From positions 2,324,290 through 2,388,289 of the forward strand of contig NW_003314270.1 in assembly GCF_000143415.4 (NCBI RefSeq): a DNA stretch of 64,000 nucleotides. Direction: 5' to 3'. The notes beneath the pieces are model-generated. The model ran no database searches, was not told where the DNA came from, and saw only the letters and a program-made list of their open reading frames with translations. Positions 45,441-57,293 of the stretch are shown in pieces (the stretch's first letter is position 1; the number at the start of each line of letters is the position of its first letter). The position numbers and the translations under genes are program-made. The stretch is from Selaginella moellendorffii (lineage: Eukaryota; Streptophyta; Lycopodiopsida; Selaginellales; Selaginellaceae).

Positions 45441-46438
45441 TGGATTCCGTTTTTGCGTCGGTCAGAGTTCCGGTTTCCAGCGACGATTTTGTCCTCCTTT
45501 TGCCCTCTCCTTTGTCCCTGAGGTATGCATCGTTTTGGTTTCGATCAGCCGTCAAAAGTGACCATTTGGTTCTAACACGACTGAGAAGGAAAAGCTTCGA
45601 GTGTCATTTGCAGGAAGACTCTGAGAAACAGAGATTGTTCCATAGATAATGAAAAACGTCCCGGAGTCCCGTGTCAATCAAGAGATCTTCTCGGAGGTAC
45701 TTCTTAGATCAAGCTTTTCAACACTCTGGCCTCCCATTTGTGCACTGTCGATAAGGCAGGGAATGGGCGGCCACTGTCCTAGAGCTACTGGGATATGGGA
45801 TTTGACCAGGAAAGGGAGACGAAGAAGAAGAAGATAGATAAAAAAAATGGGTCTCTCTCTCTCTCGTCTCTCTCGTCTCTCGTCTCTCTCGTCTCTCTCG
45901 TCTCTCGTCTCTCTCGTCTCTCGTCTCTCTCGTCTCTCTCGTCTCTCGTCTTGATCGATGGAGACCACTTTATAAAGTTCCAGAGAGATGGGTCGCAGGT
46001 CATATAGCTACGGCGGGACCAGAGGCTCGTGTAGGCAGTCCTCGTCAATCTACAGAGAAAAAGAAGCAAAGCCATGGAGATTAGACGATATTGATATCTC
46101 TACATTGCGAAGAGCATCTTCCCGCAAGAGGACGACCCCAACAGATAGAATATAATATGGGGAACAAGACAAGGCAGTTTGGGGGGGGTGTAAGGGATCG
46201 CGTGAAATCAGAGAAAGATGCCACAGGAGAAGAGGTCTCCCTCCATCGATCGATCCAGGCGCGCAAGTCAAGCTTCTTTCTTTTTCTCTCCCTCTCGCCC
46301 TTGAAATAAAGTTTTAAATCTCTTTTTTTTTCTGTACATATAACAGCAAAGGTGGCGGACCAAGAAAATGAGCCAGAAAAGGAAAAAAGGTGGCGCAGCA
46401 AGATAAAGGAGAAAGAAAGAAAAAGAAAAGCTAAACAC
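45441..46438. other. Intergenic region with a CT-rich minisatellite
   Basis: Holds the 3' flank of the small membrane protein gene and the 3' flank of the ARM-repeat gene. A CT-rich minisatellite occupies 45851-45950. No additional coding region is supported; open frames here are created by the repeat. Confidence 0.6.
45851..45950. repeat. CT-rich minisatellite
   Basis: A run of CTCTCTCGT and CTCTCGT units, alternating in a higher-order pattern, spans about 100 bp. It is short enough to vary between individuals. Confidence 0.9.
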
Positions 46439-47743
46439 TCAGTCGGACGATGAGAGCTGTGGAGACGAGGATGGATCGTCCGACGATGAGACACTGGACG
46501 GGGCGCGGCAAAAGAGCGCCCTCTGTTGCAAGTGCCTCATGCTCTGCTCCATGCTCAGCTGGACCATCTCCGACAGCATCTTCCTCGCGGTGATCTCCTC
46601 CTCCTCCTCGCCGCCGCCGCCGCCGCCAACCTCGCACTCCATGCCATCGATCGCTCCTCCTCCGCCGCCACCGCCGCCACCGCCGCCGCCAGCACTGGAG
46701 CTCCGCGCCGGCGACTCGCGCAGGAGCTCCAGCAGCGTGTGAGCCATCCGCTGCGCTCGCGGCGTGCCCTGCACCGTGAGCTCCAGCAGCCCCGGGATGG
46801 CCCCCTCGTCCAGGATCGCGTCGCGGTACGTGGATCGATCGCTCTGGCACAGCGCCAGCAGCGTCCCCACGGCGTGCTCGCGGCTCTTGCTGGATCCGTC
46901 CTCGAGCACCTCCACCAGCGTGAGGATCCCGCCCTCCACCTTGCCGATGGACGCCCGCGCGTCCTCGAAGGCGGACAGCGATTCCAGCAGCGAGGTGGCC
47001 TTGTCCGCGACGTTGCCCGATTTCTTGCAGCTCTTGAGGAGGAGGAGGAGTGGCGGCACCGGGCGCGCGGCCAGGATTGGTGGGCGATTCTCCGGGAGCG
47101 TGGAGAGGTTGTAGAGCGCCATGACCGCGTCCACCTTGCCCTGGACGCTGCCCGAGGTGAGCATCTCCACCAGCAGCGGGATGGCGCCAGAGGAGCCGAT
47201 GACGGGCTTGTTGCTCGGCGCGGCGGAGAGGGTGTAGAGCGCCGCGGCGGCGGATTCGCGCAGCGTGGAGCCGGTCTGGAGGAGGTCCACCAGCGGCGCC
47301 ACTGCGCCCGACTTGACGATCTTCACCTTGTTCCTGGAAGAATTCGAGCGTGAGATAGCCTAGATACGAAGAACAAGGAAATCAATGCGAGGAACACGAT
47401 ACCTCTCATTCCCCACGGCGAGATTTAGGACCGCCAGGAGCGCCGCCTCCCTGGAATCGTGGCAGGAGGACTTGAGCATGAGAACCAGCGGCGGAATCAC
47501 GCCCGCCGCCGCGAGGTAGACCCTCGTCTTGGCCGATGTCTTGGTGAGCCTGCGAATCTCTCTGGCGGCCCTCAATCTCACATCTCCTGCCCCAAACATG
47601 AAGGACCACACGATGTCCTGGATGTTCTGCTTGATCGATCCTCCCGCGCCGCCGCCCCCGGGCAGCATCGCCATTGGATTCTCGGGAGAGGGCTTGCCGA
47701 GCGTGAGTAGCTTGGAGCGCTCCATTCCCAGCTGGTAACGCAT
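46439..47743 (-). CDS. Armadillo-repeat protein (PUB-ARM type without U-box)
   Basis: Two exons (47743-47403, 47333-46439) join as VGNER|NKVKIVKSGAV to 411 aa. Armadillo repeats cover most of the protein: REIRRLTKTSAKTRVYLAAA, GVIPPLVLML, SREAALLAVLNLAVGNE, ESAAAALYTLSAAPSNKPVI, GAIPLLVEMLTSGSVQGKVD, AVMALYNLSTLPENR and so on. The pattern is that of the ARM half of plant U-box E3 ligases, but no U-box precedes it. The C-terminus carries a glycine run encoded by GGC repeats, then an acidic GGGGGGEEEEE stretch and a serine-rich tail. A role as protein-interaction scaffold is likely. A long antisense frame over the same DNA is a by-product of the GC-rich sequence. Confidence 0.9.
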
Positions 47744-48639
47744 CTCTCGCCTCGAATCCCTGGCCTGCTACAAGCGATTCCTCGCCGTAATCTCGCGTTC
47801 TTGCCCTCTATCGCGCCGCCGGTCGTGATCCCCCACTCTACACCTGGAATTCATGGCTGCTCCTATCGATCCAGATGCCGCTACCGCGACCAAGCCCTAC
47901 GCGAGACTCTCATCCTTCGATTCCTGCGGTTCCTAGAAGCTACCCGGAGCTAGATCTCTACTTCTTCCACTGTTCTTCCGGACAAGCTCCAAATTTCTCT
48001 ATAGAACCTAACGAAGAATCCCTCTTCTTCTTCTTCTTCTTCGGGGCGAACGCCGGGGAGCGGGGAGACGCCGTACATCCCGCCACGTATATTCCTCAAT
48101 CCAACGGTCACGGTGCCAAGAGGACGTGATCCGACGGCACCGCGCGACGGGAGATCGCTGCGGTTGGTGGGGGCGTCGGCGGAGCGATCGCCCGACCCAA
48201 TTTCGCGCCATCTCTTTTGTATTTACATGGTTTGGCATTTATTAGAGATATAACATTAGTTTCAAATCAAACATTCCTTTTCCTTTCACTTTGTCTTTGT
48301 GAGGTTCTTTTTAAATTTTCGTGGGAAAGAAAGAAGCCCTAGTCCTTCCTACTGAAAGAGCTGTTCCATGGGCAACACGTTGCCACGTTGTAAGCAGTAG
48401 TTACATGCGTGCGATTCATGCAAATATACACAAGACTTGACAACCACCTAGAATATCAGATTTTTCCAGGCTTGATATTTTTGATAGCACGTCCTTCCAA
48501 TACCCTACCAAAAATATAATCTTCTTAACCTTAACTCTCGAAACTTATTAAACTAAGTAACGCGATCAAACGTTTACGTTCATTGGAAAGTAAACAAACC
48601 AAGTACCTCAGACTTTAGAAGGTTCTCCCAGTAATTCAT
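47744..48639. other. Intergenic region, no gene seen
   Basis: Contains the 5' flank of the ARM gene, including a short (CTT)n run near 48022-48041, and the 3' flank of the repeat-exon gene. It becomes AT-rich after about 48220. No domain-bearing frame is present. Confidence 0.6.
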
Positions 48640-51365
48640 TCACAGAGCGCCTGAGAAGCTGGATGTGAAGAGAAATATAGTAAGGAAAGGAAGCAAGCTC
48701 TTTGAAACTGAGAAATGCAAGGATATTTTCTCGTCGTGCACGGGACTGTTGAGCAACAGCAGCTTGTTGTTTGCAACGATCGCCCTCACCAGAAGATCTG
48801 TGGCTTCCTCCTTCTTCTGCTTGAGCATCTTACACATCTAGAATGCGAAGGACATGAAAGGAGTTAACGTTAGGAGGTGAAACAAGCCCTTCACCTCCTC
48901 CAGAACTTCCGTGTAGCAGTCCACTTTGTCGACCACCTCGTTTTCAGGCTTCTCCAGCAGTGGAGGAGCAGGCTCCGGTCGCCACTCCATCTCTTGCGCC
49001 TGGAAAACTCTCCAAGATAAGTAGACTTCTTAGCAGGAACTACTTACAGCGATGGCCAGCGGGGGAAGAGCCTCCGGTCGCCACCCCATCTCTTGCGCCT
49101 GGAAAACTCTCCAAGGTAAGTAGACTTCTTTGCAGGAACGACTTACATCGATGGCCAGTGGGGGAGCAGGCTCCGGTCGCCACTCCATCTCTTGCACCTG
49201 GAAACTCTCCAAGATAAGTAGACTTCTTGCCAGGGACTACTTACATTGATGGCATCGATGGCATCGATGGCAGGATTCTTCTCTCGAGCAGGAGGAGGTG
49301 ATGAAGAATACTCGTCCACCGATCGTACCACATCTTTACCTTTGGATCCGTTGCTCTTCTCCTTTGCAGCATCAGAATGGTCCACCTCAAAGGAGTCCAG
49401 CTTATCTGCTGGAACCTAGGATGGAAAGAGATTAACATCGTTCTTTTCTCCTTCAAAACAAACATACTCACATCTTTACTTGTGGATCCAGCGTCAGTGT
49501 TATTGTCATTCCTAGAATCCAGGCCGGAGAGGTCAACACGTAGCTTGTCTCGAGCAGCGGTTCGAGATACTGGAGAAGACTGTATCCTCAAGAACTTAGA
49601 GTTTGGCCTCAAGCAAAAAAAAAAAGACAACTCACATCTTTAGTTTTGGATCCGGTGTCAGCGTTCTTGTCATTCCTAGAATCCAGACCGGAGAGATCAG
49701 CACGCAGCTTGTCTCGAGCAGGCGTACGAGATACTGAAGAAGACTGTATCCTCAAGAACTTAGAGCTTGGCTCAAGCAAAAAAAAAAGGAGCTTGGCTCA
49801 AGCAAACATAAAAGACAACTCACATCCTTAGTTTTGGATCCGGTGTCAGCGTTCTTGTCATTCCTAGAATCCAGGCCGGAGAGATCAACACGCAGCTTGT
49901 CTCGAGCAGGGGTACGAGATACTGGAGAAGACTGTATCCTCAAGAACTTAGAGCTTGGCCTCTCAAGCAAAAAACATAGAACTCACTTCTTTAGTTTTGG
50001 ATCTAGTGTCAGCGTTCTTGTCATACCTAGAACCTAGGCCGGACAGATCAGCACGTAGCTTGCCTCTAGCAGGGAGACGAGATACTGGAGAAACAACGGG
50101 TCCTTTCTCCATCGACTATATCCTTCAAGAAGTTAGAGCCTGGCCTCTAAAGCAAAATAAACAGGAGAACTCACTTCTTTAGTTTTGGATCCAGTGTCAG
50201 CGTTCTTGTCATTCCTAGAATCCAGACCGGAAATATCAACACGTAGCTTGTGTCGAGCAGGGGGGCGAGATGCTGGAGAAACAACAGCCATCGACTGTAA
50301 CCTCAAGAACTTAGAGCTTGGTCTTTTAAGCAAAAACAAAAAAAGAACTCACGTCTTTAGTTTTGGATCCTCTGTCAGGGTTCTTGTCAGAATCCAGGCC
50401 GGAGATACGCAGCTTGTCTCGAGCAGGGGAACGAGATACCGGAGAAATCTCCATCGACTGTATCCTCAAGAACTTAAAGCTTGGCCTCTAAACCAAAGAA
50501 AAAGAGAGAGAACTCACTTCTTTGGTTTTGGATCCAGTGTCAGCGTTCTTCTCATTCATCGAATCCAGGCCGGAGAGATCAACGCGCAGCTTGTCTCGAG
50601 CAGGGGGGCGAGATACTGGAGAAATCTCCATCGACTGTATCCTCAAGAACTTAGAGCTTGCCTCTAAACCAGAACTCACTTCTTTAGTTTTGGATCCAGT
50701 CTCAGCGTTGTTGTCGGAGAGATCAGTGTCTCGAGCAGGGGGACGAGATACTGGAGAAATATCCATCGACTGTATCCTAAAGAACTTGAGCCTCTAAACA
50801 AAAAAAAAGAGAAAAACTCACTTTGGATCCAGTGTCAGGGTTCTTGTCGGAGAGATCAACGCGCAGCTTGTCTCGAGCAGGGGGACGACAAACTGGAGAA
50901 ACCTCCATGGACTGTATCCTCAACTTAGAGCTTGGCCTTTAAACCGAGAACTCACTTCTTTAGTTTTGGATCCAGTGTCAGCGTTCTTCTCCATCGTAGC
51001 GTCAATGCCAGGGAGATCGAGATCGATATTAAACGAGGCTAGCTTGTTAAAACCTCCATCAAGGTCCAAATCCATATCGCTGCAACAAGATTCATCGCAT
51101 CGATCAATCACGTCCGCAAGCAAGAAACGATCAGAATCCATCCACTCACAATTTGGAGAGATCAAACGTCTTCCCGGTCTTGGCCATGGGCCGAGGCGGC
51201 GAGTCGTCAAGATCCAGCCCCGGCGCCGCGCCGAGCTTCCCAGGCTTCCAAGACGTGAGGAAATCGTCCCCCAAATCATCGCCTGCGCCATAATCCACAG
51301 TAAAACACCCGCATTCTACCGTCATCGAGAGAGATCTTACCGAAGCTCCCGGCCGCCTTCCCCAT
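48640..51365 (-). CDS. Plant protein of unknown function with nine duplicated internal exons
   Basis: The ATG at 51365 (MGKAAGSFG) is followed by an acidic exon [20 protein letters not shown], then [17 protein letters not shown]. Next come nine tandem phase-0 exons (about 108-117 bp each, with introns of about 50-70 bp) encoding variants of [20 protein letters not shown] plus [14 protein letters not shown]. Then come [20 protein letters not shown], three copies of a 51-bp exon ([17 protein letters not shown]), and a C-terminal exon pair with [25 protein letters not shown] and [13 protein letters not shown]. The two ends resemble a conserved plant family of unknown function; the repeat exons look like a local expansion. 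The repeats are rich in charged residues and probably disordered. How many exons are used in mRNA is not known. Confidence 0.75.
48960..49250 (-). repeat. Three tandem copies of a micro-exon plus intron
   Basis: Units of about 94 bp consist of a 51-bp exon (17 codons, phase 0) and a short intron beginning GTAAGTAG or GTAAGTCG. All three keep donor and acceptor sites and open frame. Skipping or including any copy preserves the frame. Confidence 0.85.
49480..50960 (-). repeat. Nine tandem exon-intron units
   Basis: Each unit holds GTATCTCG, GCTCGAGACAAGCTGCG, CTCTCCGGCCTGGATTCTAG, a GACAAGAACGCTGACAC-type stretch, GGATCCAAAACTAAAGA and the donor GTGAGTTCTC. It then has an intron ending CTTGAGGATACAG. 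Unit length is about 140-190 bp. Units differ by small in-frame indels and substitutions. Some units lack part of the GAATGAC or CTGCGTGTTGAT stretches. Confidence 0.88.
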
Positions 51366-51479
51366 CGCCTTCCCGCCAAAGCCCACCCAGAGAACCCTAG
51401 TTTAAACATTTTCCTCTTAAATTGTCTTGTCACTGGAGAGAGTTTTTCTGGCGCTCTTGGGCAGTGTCGATTTTTCTAC

Positions 51480-51785
51480 CTCGCCGTTTCCTACTTCGCT
51501 CGTGGATGCTGAAGCAGCCGAGACCGCTGAGGGAAATGGATCCGAGGACGCTGTCTGTGACTTTTTAAGTTCTCCACGAGCTCGATGATCCTGTCGAGAA
51601 CTTGCAATGCACGCTCCACCTCTGAGTCGATGTGGATGACCTCTGGGGCTTGGAGTTTCTCGGCACTAAATCGCTCTACCAGCTCGAAGCTCCTTCCTTT
51701 ACTTCTTCGAATTTGCGAGTGGCAGTGTCACCGGTGATTCTCTTCATCTTCATTTGCTTCCTTGATGCGATGGTACAAGTTTGAG
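51480..51785 (-). pseudogene. Truncated duplicate of the START gene's last exon
   Basis: On the minus strand it matches 43206-43550 of the START gene: TTGTACCATCGCATCAAG, AGAATCACCGGTGACACTGC, a GAAGAAGTAAAGGAAG stretch, GAGGTCATCCACATCGACTC, GAGGTGGAGCGTGCATTGCA and GATCATCGAGCTCGTGGAG. It has several deletions, and the upstream START-domain exons are absent, so no START protein can be made. It lies just upstream of the intact repeat-exon gene, mirroring the other arm. Confidence 0.85.
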
Positions 51786-51789
51786 TTTC

Positions 51790-54700
51790 TTAAATTTTTC
51801 TTGAATGATCGTAGGCCGGTGGAACTTCACTTGAAATTGCTTGTGAATGTTCCACTTTCTGACAGAGAAAAATAAATTGACTGCTCAAGCTGGGTAACAT
51901 AAATTCTAGCATTATTCAAACTAAAAAGCATTAACAAAAACTCATATAAACTGTATATTGTTTAATATGCAATTTTGAGGATGTTCTTATTGGCCAATTA
52001 CTGTTGGGTAGTATCCAAATACTAATATTCAATAAGCACATGAGGAGATAATTAATTTAATATACTTCTTTACAAACTACATTTGAATATTAAATTCTAT
52101 CATCTAAGAAGGAATTCCCACTATGCTACCCTCTCACCACTGCATTGATTGTAAGCAGTTTTTGTTATACTGGGATGCAATTTAACTTTGGAAATACATA
52201 TAAAATAGAGGGAGTCTCAATATCAAAGGATGACATGATCATTTATGGGCAAATGGAATGTGCTTGGGAAATATTGGGCATAATAGAGAAAGGAAGTTGT
52301 TGTGAGATAGGAGGCTAAGTATTGTTATAAAATCAAAGAGCTTGTGCAGTTATGGGGTGTAAACTATTTAATCTATAATTCTCTCTTTGTAATATTTAGG
52401 TAGCACTTGCCATGGGTCTCTCTACAAACAAACCATCTAAAGAAGTTCTTGATCATGATCTAATGCATTTTCATTTTCATTTTGACTCATGCTAAATTAT
52501 TATCTATTACTGTTCTAAAGTTCCTACTTTAGGCTATCAACCATCCTCTTGCACTAGTTTCTTAGACAAGGAAGATATAAAAGAAGTTGATACACCTATC
52601 CAAATCACTCTATAAAGTGTTATTATTCCTAATTCAAGATCACACAACTTGTTGAAGATCATCCATGTTTCATAATGGACGTCCACCATTTGTAAAGGAT
52701 TTTAAAGATCCCAACTTTATCAGCTAGTATGCTTGCAAAACCAAAGTGAGCTTAATAAAAGGAAGTTTTGGAGTACCTAAAGCAAATATAAATATCCAAT
52801 AACATCTAATGGCTTGTTGAATTTGACCCATACTTGGAACAACCATAGAATCTAGCATGGAAACAACTTACTTTGTACTAGATATACAATATCACACTTC
52901 ATCTTATGTAGTGCTACACTCTTAAACAATTGTTTTGGGCATAACTACTATAAATGGCTTCAAAATTGAATCAACAAGATGTTATATTATTTTGTATAAC
53001 TCTTACAATACAAATTGTGACACACATCATATGCATCACAACGTTTGAGCAGTGACCAACTTTTACATTGCTCCATAGAGTCCTTAATACCAAATAAATA
53101 AATATAACCCAAGCAAGAGATGAAGATAAGTTTTTAATGCTAGGTGGGAAAGGAGGGATTACCTTGATAAAGTATCAAATAGTGCATAACTAACTGCTCC
53201 TAGAGCTTGTCATGTTGTGCCATCTTGAAAATAAAAGAAAGCACTGGGGAGAAAAAAGAGTAAATTAAAGATTCTATACCTTGCTTGCCTTAATTCAGTT
53301 TGTCTTAAATTATAAAGTTAGTTTGTTGCATTGACTTCTCATAAGCCAGCACCAATATCCATGCACTAGTACCAAATATAATTATAATTAACAATCCCTT
53401 ATCTAAAGTATATGCATTCTAAAGACAGTTGCAAGTGCTAAGATGATGTGGATCATCAGCACTTAAAACAATCTCAACCTGATCTTGAATGTGAATTTCT
53501 TTAGACTCTAGCCAATTTGCATTTGAGAGTGAGAAGATTGAGGAGGTACCAGTCAACAAGACTTTTTTTCCCATTGAGACCTTTATATGCCATGTTTTTT
53601 ATTTGAATACTATCATGTATAAAATCATAGTTATAAAGACAAACTAAAAATAATGAAGTTTGAGCCTTAGATCCACTTAACTTTGATAGGCATAAAGCTT
53701 GATACTTTTCGTTTAAATAGGAATTGGGTGGTTGCTCTTGTTTCTACTAACTGATATATTTGCCTCCCATTGATCATTAAACTTCATGCACAATTATTTT
53801 ATAATCCTGTAAAATTCTTAATGTTAAAATTAAAAACAAAAAACAAAAAAAATATCAAAGGTATTATCAAAACTCACTTATGTTCTCACTCCTTTAACTT
53901 TAACAAATCTTGAGGAATATGTGGTAGTATAGCATGGACACCCTTTTTACATCCATAGACTTTATACCAATTCCAAACTTAAATATATTGTCCTTGTCTT
54001 GTAGCAAGTTTTGGTATAAGAACCTTTGAAAAGTTATGAAGATCTAGAGGATTAGTTGGATCAAAATATTGCTCAAACTCCAACGTCTAGAGAAAATGCT
54101 AATAAAACTATTTGAAACACTCACATTTCTATCATTTATAAAATGGGAAAAAAGTCATATAAAATTGTGGATAATGGGAAGAACTTACTTAATTACATAT
54201 GAAAGGTCCTTGAATGAATGAATTTCTACTTCAAACCTCATACAATATTTATGTTTTCCTTGATATAGTTATAAAATTTGGCAAAGTCATCTTTAATAGT
54301 CTTATTGTTGAAGTGTAAAGGTTGTAGATAATATCCTCTCATATATTAGTGCACAAAATAATAATAATTATATAGTGGAATACCCATCTATTATTGCATG
54401 AACCCATAGGTTTTATTGTGTTAATTTACACCAACCTAGAGGAATAAAAAAAAGTGTGTTAGAATTCAAGTATTTAGAAGAATCTGTTATGTGTCACATA
54501 TATATAGGGGCTGTAATATTGTACAATTGGTAATCTATCACCTATAGGAAACATCTTCCATAGCCTTTTAGGTTGACAAAGATAAATGTCTCATAGTCTT
54601 TCTTGGTGAAGACTTTAAAACAAACTTATTAATGATTTATACATATTCTAGACTCTAATGGGATCAGCTCTTGAAGCTTTGCTACAATTTGTTGTGAACA

Positions 54701-56324
54701 TAAACTTTATGCCAACCAAATTGGTGCAATGTCTAGAAGTATTATTGGGTGGTGCCTAATGCATGGCTTATTTGCTTTAAATTGCAATCACAAAGAAGAT
54801 AATGTCAAACAAACTTCACTATCATATCTTTTTTATGATTCTAATTCGTTCCAAATTGCAAATAAAGGAATATCTATCTTGTCCTCATTGTTGATCTCTA
54901 CACTACTAGTGCTATTTACTATCATAAGTGCTATTCTCACTATTAGTTACAATCTACAATTGCTAGAACTGGTATGGACATTATCTTTCATACAACAATT
55001 TATACATAACAATAAAAGTGATCCTTATTAGTTGCCCCAACAATCAAGTAGAACCCTAATGGAGCCAACTCTGTTACATTGACAAAGCCCTAGTAACCAA
55101 TGATTGCCATGGTGCCAACATTCTGAAGGCCTAATTTGTAAAGAAATAAGAATATGTAAAAGTAGAAAAGGGACTAGCTCAAGCATATTATTTATAAGGT
55201 GAAACCTTGAGCCACTTTATGGACTTTTTTTTGGAGATATTATGTATTATTTGATTCACACAGCTTTTTATAATGGTAATATTATGCAAATTGAATTTAA
55301 ACAACTTATTGAACATTTTAAGATAGATTTTCAAGATGAAAAAGCTTTTATCAAGTATTTTAAGATGACTAGAAGGAGAAAGTTGGTAAGTAAATCATTA
55401 TTTTAACATGTAATTATTTTATTTGACAAATAAATCTGATAAGGTGTTCCATACCAATATAAAAGCTAGTCTTTAGTTGGAGAAAAAGTATACTCACAAT
55501 CAAAGGATAGATTATACAGTTTACCAATTTAATACCAAGTTTATGAGAAGTATTGCTTTACTAGTTATTATAAAGATCATGGTTTTATTCAAAATTATAA
55601 ATATAAAAAAATAATTGTACTGTAATTCTTAAAACAAAAACTGTTAACAACTCTCAAGTAAAATTCAACAAGGAAAATACTTATAAATTTATGTACAATC
55701 CTCTTCAAATCTAGCTATATGATATCTTATAATAAGATATGAAGAACATAGTGATTAAGCTTCTTTGACTTCTACAATACAGGACTATTTTTGTGTTTGG
55801 CAACATCAAGTTTATAAAGCTGCTCATGAAAGATTATGTTAATTTACAATAATGTATAGATAAGAAATTTACTAGATATGGTGAAATTATTTAGATTTAC
55901 TTAATTATTAGTTGGTCAAGGAATTCTTTCCAATAGCAAGTATCTTGGATTTGTTAATTTATATGTGGTGAACTTTTCTAAAAAGTTTATTAATTTTTCA
56001 AATTCTATTGGAAATAGTTTTATATTATAATTATATATAGGATTTATTTTCATAGTGATTTGATGCACCCAAGAATATTATTAAGGGTTTTAGCATGTAA
56101 CTCACTTTAAAAGGAAAGTTATTGCTACACAACTTTACACTAAGTACTAAGGTTACACTAGATTTACCAATACTTTTAGAACTATATTAAACAAGCCAAA
56201 CTAATTTATCCATACTAATTTAAATGACATAATGATAATTTAGGGTATCTAAAAGAAATAATATATTTTATAGCCAATTATATGTAAATATGTTTTCTCA
56301 TATAAAACAAAATAGAACTCTAGG
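51790..56324. other. AT-rich gene-free block
   Basis: About 4.5 kb with no supportable coding frame. An open frame at 54729-55031 is AT-rich, hydrophobic and unlike known domains. The composition resembles that of 1-5344 and 26660-28640. It borders the retrotransposon nest. Confidence 0.65.
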
Positions 56325-56500
56325 TGTGAGTGCATGGAATATGGAAAAGAAATACAGAAAATGTACGTATCAATTAGCCCAAAAACCCTAACTTATATAC
56401 AAAAGCAAGTGGTTTGAATTGAAACCAACCCGATGGCTACCAAAATTCCACTATATTAATATTAATATATGGCATCGTAGCTATACACTTGGACCTGACA
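56325..56500 (-). mobile_element. 3' LTR of an older short-LTR Ty3/gypsy element
   Basis: On the minus strand it begins TGTCAGGTCCAAGTG and ends CACTCACA, 176 bp. Immediately 5' of it on that strand is a purine-rich tract, AATAGAGGGGATGA (56501-56514), the expected primer site for plus-strand synthesis. It is homologous along its length with 6173-6341. Confidence 0.8.
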
Positions 56501-57293
56501 TCATCCCCTCTATTTGAAATAATGGAATACTATCAAGGTTCTCTTGTAGATGGGCCGGGATCTGAAGGAACATTAGAAGGAGGCATCAGTGGATTTGTAG
56601 GTGGTATTAGCTATTCTTGATCCCTTTGTACAAAGCATTTCAACCACTACACATTTATAATTTTTGAAGGATTGGTCTATTGGATGTCATATCGAACCTC
56701 ATAAAATTGTGGTTTAACTTGCCACAACACCCGATACAGTCAAGGAGCCCCTTAGATAAACCACATACACCAAGTCATCCACTTTGTACTCCGCAGGTGG
56801 ACAATGATGAGAGTTGTAACGCCATTGTTGTCCCACTTGTATATGGCCTAAGTGTTCAGTAGACTCTGCTCGGACAAGTGAAAGAATGCTTGTCAAATAC
56901 TGATCCCATGACCTAGCATCGGCAGTTCGTGGCAATTGCGAAAGTAAACCCAACTTTGTTGGTAATATTGGATTATGACCATATAGAAGTTTATATGGTG
57001 AAGCATCAACAGAACTTTGCACCCTTGTGACATATGCATACCGAAGAGATGGCAAATAACCATCTCAATCTGAATGCTGAAAGTTCATGTACTTTATGAT
57101 CATCCCTTTGAACATCCGAACAAGCCATTCCATAAAACCGTTTGATTATGAATGATAAGCACTCGTGAAAGTGTAGCGTATCCCCAACTAAGACATCAAA
57201 ACATGAAATGCCTCAACCATAAATGTGGAACCATTATCCAAAACTGTTTTGGACAAGAATGTTAGAACACCACTCAATTGAGGAAGAAGTATA
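56501..57293 (-). mobile_element. Internal remnant of the short-LTR Ty3/gypsy element (integrase end)
   Basis: Minus-strand frames encode the end of a Ty3/gypsy integrase core (LGIRYTFTSAYHS, SNGFMEWLVRMFKGMI) and the downstream SVDASPYKLLYGHNPILPTK segment. They are broken by stop codons and frameshifts. The reading ends abruptly at 57293, where the long-LTR element begins, so the rest of this element should lie to the right of the window. The protein is not functional. Confidence 0.75.

Larger units (their letters stand above)
49480..51785 (-). repeat. Inverted segmental duplication, right arm
   Basis: Contains the 5' part of the intact repeat-exon gene plus the truncated START remnant, in inverse order and strand to 43200-44505. 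The right arm is longer mainly because it has more repeat-exon units. Confidence 0.85.

Noticed and set aside
45785-46075. Frames with Arg-Asp-Glu or Ser-Leu repeats
   Set aside because: They are produced by the CT-rich minisatellite at 45851-45950.
46526-47353. Long plus-strand open frame of 275 codons
   Set aside because: It is antisense to the ARM-repeat gene, which has clear repeats and a clean splice junction. The GC-rich codon use of that gene leaves the opposite frame open.
48960-50960. Regular repeats with similar spacing, superficially like a CRISPR array
   Set aside because: The units are exons with splice sites in a nuclear plant gene; both the repeat and the spacer parts are conserved between units.
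54729-55031. Open frame of about 100 codons with hydrophobic residues
   Set aside because: It lies in an AT-rich block, has biased composition, no domain and no neighbouring exons.
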